From: a bacterium UBP12_UBA5184
GTDB taxonomy: Bacteria > Vulcanimicrobiota > Vulcanimicrobiia > Vulcanimicrobiales > Vulcanimicrobiaceae
Direction: 5' to 3'
Assembly: GCA_002413145.1 (NCBI GenBank)
Contig: DHWK01000179.1
Span: forward strand, 492-9,447
Length of the DNA: 8,956 nucleotides
Shown here: piece after piece, positions 5,833 through 8,956 of the stretch
Layout of the letters: every line of letters begins with the position of its first letter
Numbering within the stretch: position 1 is the first letter of the stretch
Notes under the pieces: model-generated
Databases searched by the model: none
The model's input: only the letters and a program-made list of their open reading frames with translations
What the model was told of the DNA's origin: nothing
Translations under genes and position numbers: made by a program

Positions 5833-6279
5833 ATGAAAGTTATCTTGATGAGCGACGTAAAGTCGCTGGGCAGCGCCGGAGCGGTTCTCGAAGTCGCCGA
5901 CGGTTATGCGCGTAACTTCCTCCTTCCCAAAGGCCTTGCGGCCGAGGCATCGTCGGGTTCTCTCGCGCTGCTCGAGCAGCGCGGGCGCGCGAAGGCGCGC
6001 CGCGAAGCCGAGGACCTCGCGAGCGCCAAGGAGCTCGCGGCGAAGCTCGAGGCGGCTCAGGTGAGCGTTCCGGCCAAGAGCGGCGGCAACGGCAAGCTCT
6101 TCGGCTCGGTGACCAACGCCAACGTCGCCGAGGCGATCAATCGCGAACTCGGGATAGAAATCGACCGGCACAAGATCCAACTTCCCGACAATATCAAGGC
6201 GCTCGGCAGTTATACGGCCGAGATTCGGCTCGGCAAGAACATCGTCGCCAAGACAACGGTGAAGGTCGTCTCGGCCTAA
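5833..6279 (+). CDS. rplI: 50S ribosomal protein bL9
   Basis: Binds 23S rRNA near the base of the L1 stalk and, in the family, helps maintain reading frame. The 148-residue product has the full two-domain length: an N-terminal RNA-binding domain with the signature VADGYARNFLLPKGLA (residues 21-36), a long charged connecting helix rich in Ala, Glu, Arg and Lys (about 41-75), and a C-terminal domain with GKLFGSVTNANVAEAI. An ATG 45 nt upstream in the same frame lies inside rpsR and would add unrelated residues, so the ATG 4 nt after the rpsR stop is chosen (MKVILMSDV). It has little Shine-Dalgarno of its own, so coupling to rpsR translation is likely. The gene for the protease begins 9 nt downstream. 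Confidence 0.98.
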   Translation: MKVILMSDVKSLGSAGAVLEVADGYARNFLLPKGLAAEASSGSLALLEQRGRAKARREAEDLASAKELAAKLEAAQVSVPAKSGGNGKLFGSVTNANVAEAINRELGIEIDRHKIQLPDNIKALGSYTAEIRLGKNIVAKTTVKVVSA

Positions 6280-6288
6280 ACGTCTTCC

Positions 6289-8241
6289 ATGAAAGGCGCG
6301 GATCAAGCCTACGTCGCCCGTTTCCGCCGCAAGACCGGCGGGGACGAGGGGATGCGTCGTTACATTGCGGCGCTGTACGACGTCCTCTCGAACGCGATCG
6401 GTTCCGACAAGCTCGTGCTGCGGGCCGGAAAACTCAACGCGCTCAAGATGATGCGCTCCCCGCAGTTGCCCGAGCGCGTCCTCGCGTTACAGCGCTTGGT
6501 GTTCGAGGATCCGACGCTCGATCGTTTACCGCAGCCCGGCAAGTATCGCGACGCGATCGCCGAAATCGAGGACGGCTTGGCCGATCTCGTCGCGCAGCGC
6601 AGCGTCGAAGAGAAGATCGACACGAAGGTCAACGTCAAGATGGCCGAGCGCCATCAAGACTACCTCAAAGACCTCAAGCTCGAGGCGCTGCGCGAAGACG
6701 GCGGACCCGAAACGCCCGCGACGCAGAAGCGCCTCGCCGAACTCGAAGCGCTCGATAAACAAAAGCTGACGACTTCGGCGCTTGCGCTGCTGCGTCCGAG
6801 CGCGCTCGCGGAGGTGGTCGGCCAAGAGTCGGCGATTCGCTCGCTGCTGGCAAAGATTTCATCGCCGTACCCGCAACACGTCATCTTGTACGGGCCGCCC
6901 GGCGTCGGCAAGACGACCGTCGCGCGGCTCGCGCTGGAAGTCGCCAAGCGCCGCGATTACACGCCCTTCGCCGCCGGCGCCCCGTTCGTCGAGGCGAGCG
7001 GCGCGACGCTGCGCTGGGATCCGCGCGAGACGACCAATCCGCTCTTGGGCAGCGTCCACGATCCGATCTATCAGGGTAGCCGGCGCGAGTTCGCCGAGAC
7101 CGGCATCCCCGAGCCGCGGTTGGGTCTCGTCACCAAGGCGCACGGCGGCGTGCTCTTCATCGACGAGTTGGGCGAGATGGACGCGAACCTGCAATCCAAG
7201 CTGCTCAAGGTTCTCGAGGACAAACGTTTCGCGTTCGAGTCGTCGTACTTCGACGAGTCGGATCCCAGCGTCCCAGCCTATATCAAGAAGCTCTTTCGGG
7301 AAGGCGCCCCGGCCGACTTCGTCTTGATCGGCGCGACGACGCGCGATCCCGAGGAGATCGACGCGGCGATTCGGTCGCGTTGCGCGGAGGTGTATTTCGA
7401 ACCCCTCTCCGAGTCGCAGATTCGGGAGATCGTAACCGGCGCGGCGCGCCGCCTGGGCGCCAAGTTCGAACGCGGGGTTCCGAAATTGATCGCCTCGTAT
7501 ACGATCGAGGGCCGCAAGGCCGTGCAGATTCTGGCCGATGCGTTCGGGCACGCGCTCGAGCGCAGGTCGGCGTCGAAGAGCAAGACCAAGCCGGAGAAGG
7601 CGCCGCAGGCCACGATTGGCGAGGGCGACGTCGCCGAGGTGGTGCAGTCGGGCCGGCTCATCCAACATACGCCCGTGCGCGCTCGCCGCGGGCGCGAGGT
7701 CGGAAAAGTTTTCGGGCTCGGAGTTTCGCATCACGTCGGCAGCTTGATCGAGATCGAGGCGGTCGCATTTCCGTCGGCCGAAAAGCGCAAGGGCACGATC
7801 CGCTTCAACGACACGGCCGGTTCGATGGCGAAGGACAGCGTCTTCAACGCGTCGTCGGTCGTTCGCGCCGTCGCGGGTCTCGATCCGGTCGACTACGACC
7901 TGCACGTGAACGTCGTCGGCGGCGGCGACATCGACGGGCCATCCGCCGCGCTCGCGATCTTCCTAGCGCTCTACTCGGCCTTGACCAGGACGCCGGTTCC
8001 GCAGGACGTCGCGAGCACCGGCTCGCTTTCCATCGGCGGGAAGGTGCGCGCGGTCGGCGGCGTAATCGAGAAGGTCTACGCCGCGAGGCAAGCGGGGATG
8101 CGGCTGGTGCTGATTCCAAAGGAAAACGAACGCGAAATCCGCGCCGGCGGGACCGGCGTGCAGATCGTTCCGGTCGCCAACGTCGCTGAGGCGATCGACG
8201 CCCTCAAGGCCAAAACGCGCAAACGCGCGACTCCACGCTGA
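6289..8241 (+). CDS. lonC: Lon-family AAA+ serine protease, LonC type
   Basis: Cytoplasmic protease that couples ATP hydrolysis to protein degradation. The 650-residue product has an N-terminal helical region (about 20-175), an AAA+ module with Walker A GPPGVGKTT (Lys208), Walker B GGVLFIDE (Asp292, Glu293) and a sensor/arginine-finger region IGATTRDPEEIDAAIRSRC, and a C-terminal Lon protease domain with Ser552 (DIDGPSAA) and Lys595 (GGVIEK). The Ser-Lys spacing of 43 equals that of E. coli Lon (679/722). The large N-domain of LonA is absent and there are no membrane helices, unlike archaeal LonB. The N-terminal region GSDKLVLRAGKLNALKMMRS is typical of the LonC group of sporulating Bacillota and relatives. 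The ATP site is intact, unlike the ATP-independent LonC of Meiothermus. The first ATG lacks a ribosome site; Met22 at 6352, after GGGGACGAGGGG, is an alternative start. It lies between rplI and dnaB in one transcription unit. Confidence 0.92.
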   Translation: MKGADQAYVARFRRKTGGDEGMRRYIAALYDVLSNAIGSDKLVLRAGKLNALKMMRSPQLPERVLALQRLVFEDPTLDRLPQPGKYRDAIAEIEDGLADLVAQRSVEEKIDTKVNVKMAERHQDYLKDLKLEALREDGGPETPATQKRLAELEALDKQKLTTSALALLRPSALAEVVGQESAIRSLLAKISSPYPQHVILYGPPGVGKTTVARLALEVAKRRDYTPFAAGAPFVEASGATLRWDPRETTNPLLGSVHDPIYQGSRREFAETGIPEPRLGLVTKAHGGVLFIDELGEMDANLQSKLLKVLEDKRFAFESSYFDESDPSVPAYIKKLFREGAPADFVLIGATTRDPEEIDAAIRSRCAEVYFEPLSESQIREIVTGAARRLGAKFERGVPKLIASYTIEGRKAVQILADAFGHALERRSASKSKTKPEKAPQATIGEGDVAEVVQSGRLIQHTPVRARRGREVGKVFGLGVSHHVGSLIEIEAVAFPSAEKRKGTIRFNDTAGSMAKDSVFNASSVVRAVAGLDPVDYDLHVNVVGGGDIDGPSAALAIFLALYSALTRTPVPQDVASTGSLSIGGKVRAVGGVIEKVYAARQAGMRLVLIPKENEREIRAGGTGVQIVPVANVAEAIDALKAKTRKRATPR

Positions 8242-8257
8242 TGGAAAGAGCAGACTG

Positions 8258-8956
8258 ATGGCAACGATGGCTGCGTCGGGTCTCGGAAACGCCGATCGGA
8301 TCCCGCCGAACAACCTCGAAGCCGAGATGGCCCTGATCGGTTCGGTCATGGTCGATCGCGAGATGATGGCGATCGTCAATGAAGTCGTACAGCCGAACGA
8401 TTTCTACGCCCACGTCCACGAGTCGATCTACACCTCGCTCCTGCAATTGTACGAACGCGGCGAGCCGCTCGACAAGGTGACCTTGGGCGAAGATCTGCGG
8501 CGGCGCAACATGCTCGAGAAGGTCGGCGGCATCGCATACTTGAGTTCGCTGATGGACACGGTGCCGACTGCCGCCTCGGCCGAATACTACGCGAAGATCG
8601 TGCGCGAGAAATCGACCCTGCGCGCGCTGATCCACGCGGGCACGGTCATCACCCAAGCGGGGTACGAGAGCGAAGAAGACGTCGACGGGGCGCTCGACCG
8701 CAGCGAACAGACCGTCTACGAGATCGGGCGGCGGCAACGGCGCGGGGAGTTCGTCCCGATCTATAAGCTGCTTAAAGGGACGTTCGAGCAGATCGACCGG
8801 CTCTACCACAGCCACGGCGACCGCACCGGGATCACTTCGGGCTTTCGCGACATCGACGAGTATACGGCCGGCTTTCAGACCGGCAACTTGATCATTCTGG
8901 CGTCGCGACCGGCGATGGGCAAGACCTCGCTCGCGCTCACCATGGCGGTCGCCGCG
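8258..8956 (+). CDS. dnaB: Replicative DNA helicase DnaB (3' end beyond window)
   Basis: Hexameric 5'-3' helicase that unwinds DNA at the replication fork and recruits primase. 233 codons are present, about half of the usual 440-470. The N-terminal domain begins RIPPNNLEAEMALIGSVM, the standard DnaB opening, and runs through NDFYAHVHESIY, PLDKVTLGEDLRRRN and GGIAYLSSLMDTVPTAAS, with the linker helix at about 150-190. The RecA-like motor domain starts with TGITSGFRDIDEYTAGFQTGNLIILASRPAMGKTS, holding the Walker A lysine Lys222. The ATG is preceded by GGAAAG (8243-8248) about 9 nt upstream, in the 16-nt gap after the lonC stop. A second in-frame ATG (8267) is possible but less likely. No intein is seen in the part present, although the Walker A site, a common intein position, lies 36 nt from the edge. 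Confidence 0.98.
   Translation, partial: MATMAASGLGNADRIPPNNLEAEMALIGSVMVDREMMAIVNEVVQPNDFYAHVHESIYTSLLQLYERGEPLDKVTLGEDLRRRNMLEKVGGIAYLSSLMDTVPTAASAEYYAKIVREKSTLRALIHAGTVITQAGYESEEDVDGALDRSEQTVYEIGRRQRRGEFVPIYKLLKGTFEQIDRLYHSHGDRTGITSGFRDIDEYTAGFQTGNLIILASRPAMGKTSLALTMAVAA

Noticed and set aside
6859..7905. 348-codon open frame on the - strand opposite lonC
   Set aside because: It mirrors the AAA+ and protease coding region in a complementary frame, has no family resemblance and no ribosome site of note.
8241..8258. Five-codon frame (MERAD) between lonC and dnaB, overlapping both stop and start
   Set aside because: The overlaps are tidy, but the frame is too short to distinguish from chance; the purines inside it serve as the dnaB ribosome site.

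Overview
This window is an ordinary-looking chromosomal segment from a GC-rich bacterium, with a housekeeping ribosome/replication gene block on the + strand and a divergent efflux-pump gene on the - strand. The taxon cannot be fixed from sequence alone. The combination of high GC, a short bS6, a zinc-ribbon (C+) bS18, and a LonC-type protease between rplI and dnaB points away from Gammaproteobacteria and towards a Terrabacteria-like lineage such as Eremiobacterota/Vulcanimicrobiota, Chloroflexota-like groups or high-GC Bacillota relatives. That placement is inference, and I hold it loosely.

Layout. Positions 2564 to 1 (- strand) hold most of an AcrB/HAE1-type RND efflux transporter. It runs off the left edge and appears to start at a CTG codon with a well-placed Shine-Dalgarno sequence. 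Positions 2565-2831 are a divergent intergenic region with weak promoter candidates and a folded leader just before rpsF. The + strand then carries rpsF (bS6), ssb, a DapA-superfamily aldolase, and a fumarylacetoacetate hydrolase (FAH)-family protein whose start overlaps the aldolase stop by 4 nt. Positions 5347-5573 are intergenic and contain the best promoter in the window (TTGCCG, 17-nt spacer, TACTAT) followed by a structured leader. After that come rpsR (bS18), rplI (bL9), a LonC-type AAA+ protease, and the first 233 codons of the replicative helicase gene dnaB, cut by the right edge.

How it fits together. In many bacteria rpsF-ssb-rpsR-rplI-(dnaB) form one block. Here that block is split by a two-gene metabolic cassette (aldolase plus FAH-family enzyme), and the downstream half has its own promoter and leader. 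bS6 and bS18 form a heterodimer in the 30S platform and SSB and DnaB act at the replication fork, so the block couples ribosome assembly, replication and, through LonC, proteolysis. The two metabolic enzymes look like a matched pair from a catabolic 2-oxoacid pathway and need not be lysine biosynthesis genes.

I see no tRNA, rRNA, CRISPR array, insertion sequence or phage gene, and nothing that amounts to a wholly new system. The points most worth a second look are the probable CTG start of the pump gene, its low-complexity inserts, the atypical active-site motifs of the FAH protein and aldolase, and the two structured ribosomal-protein leaders.
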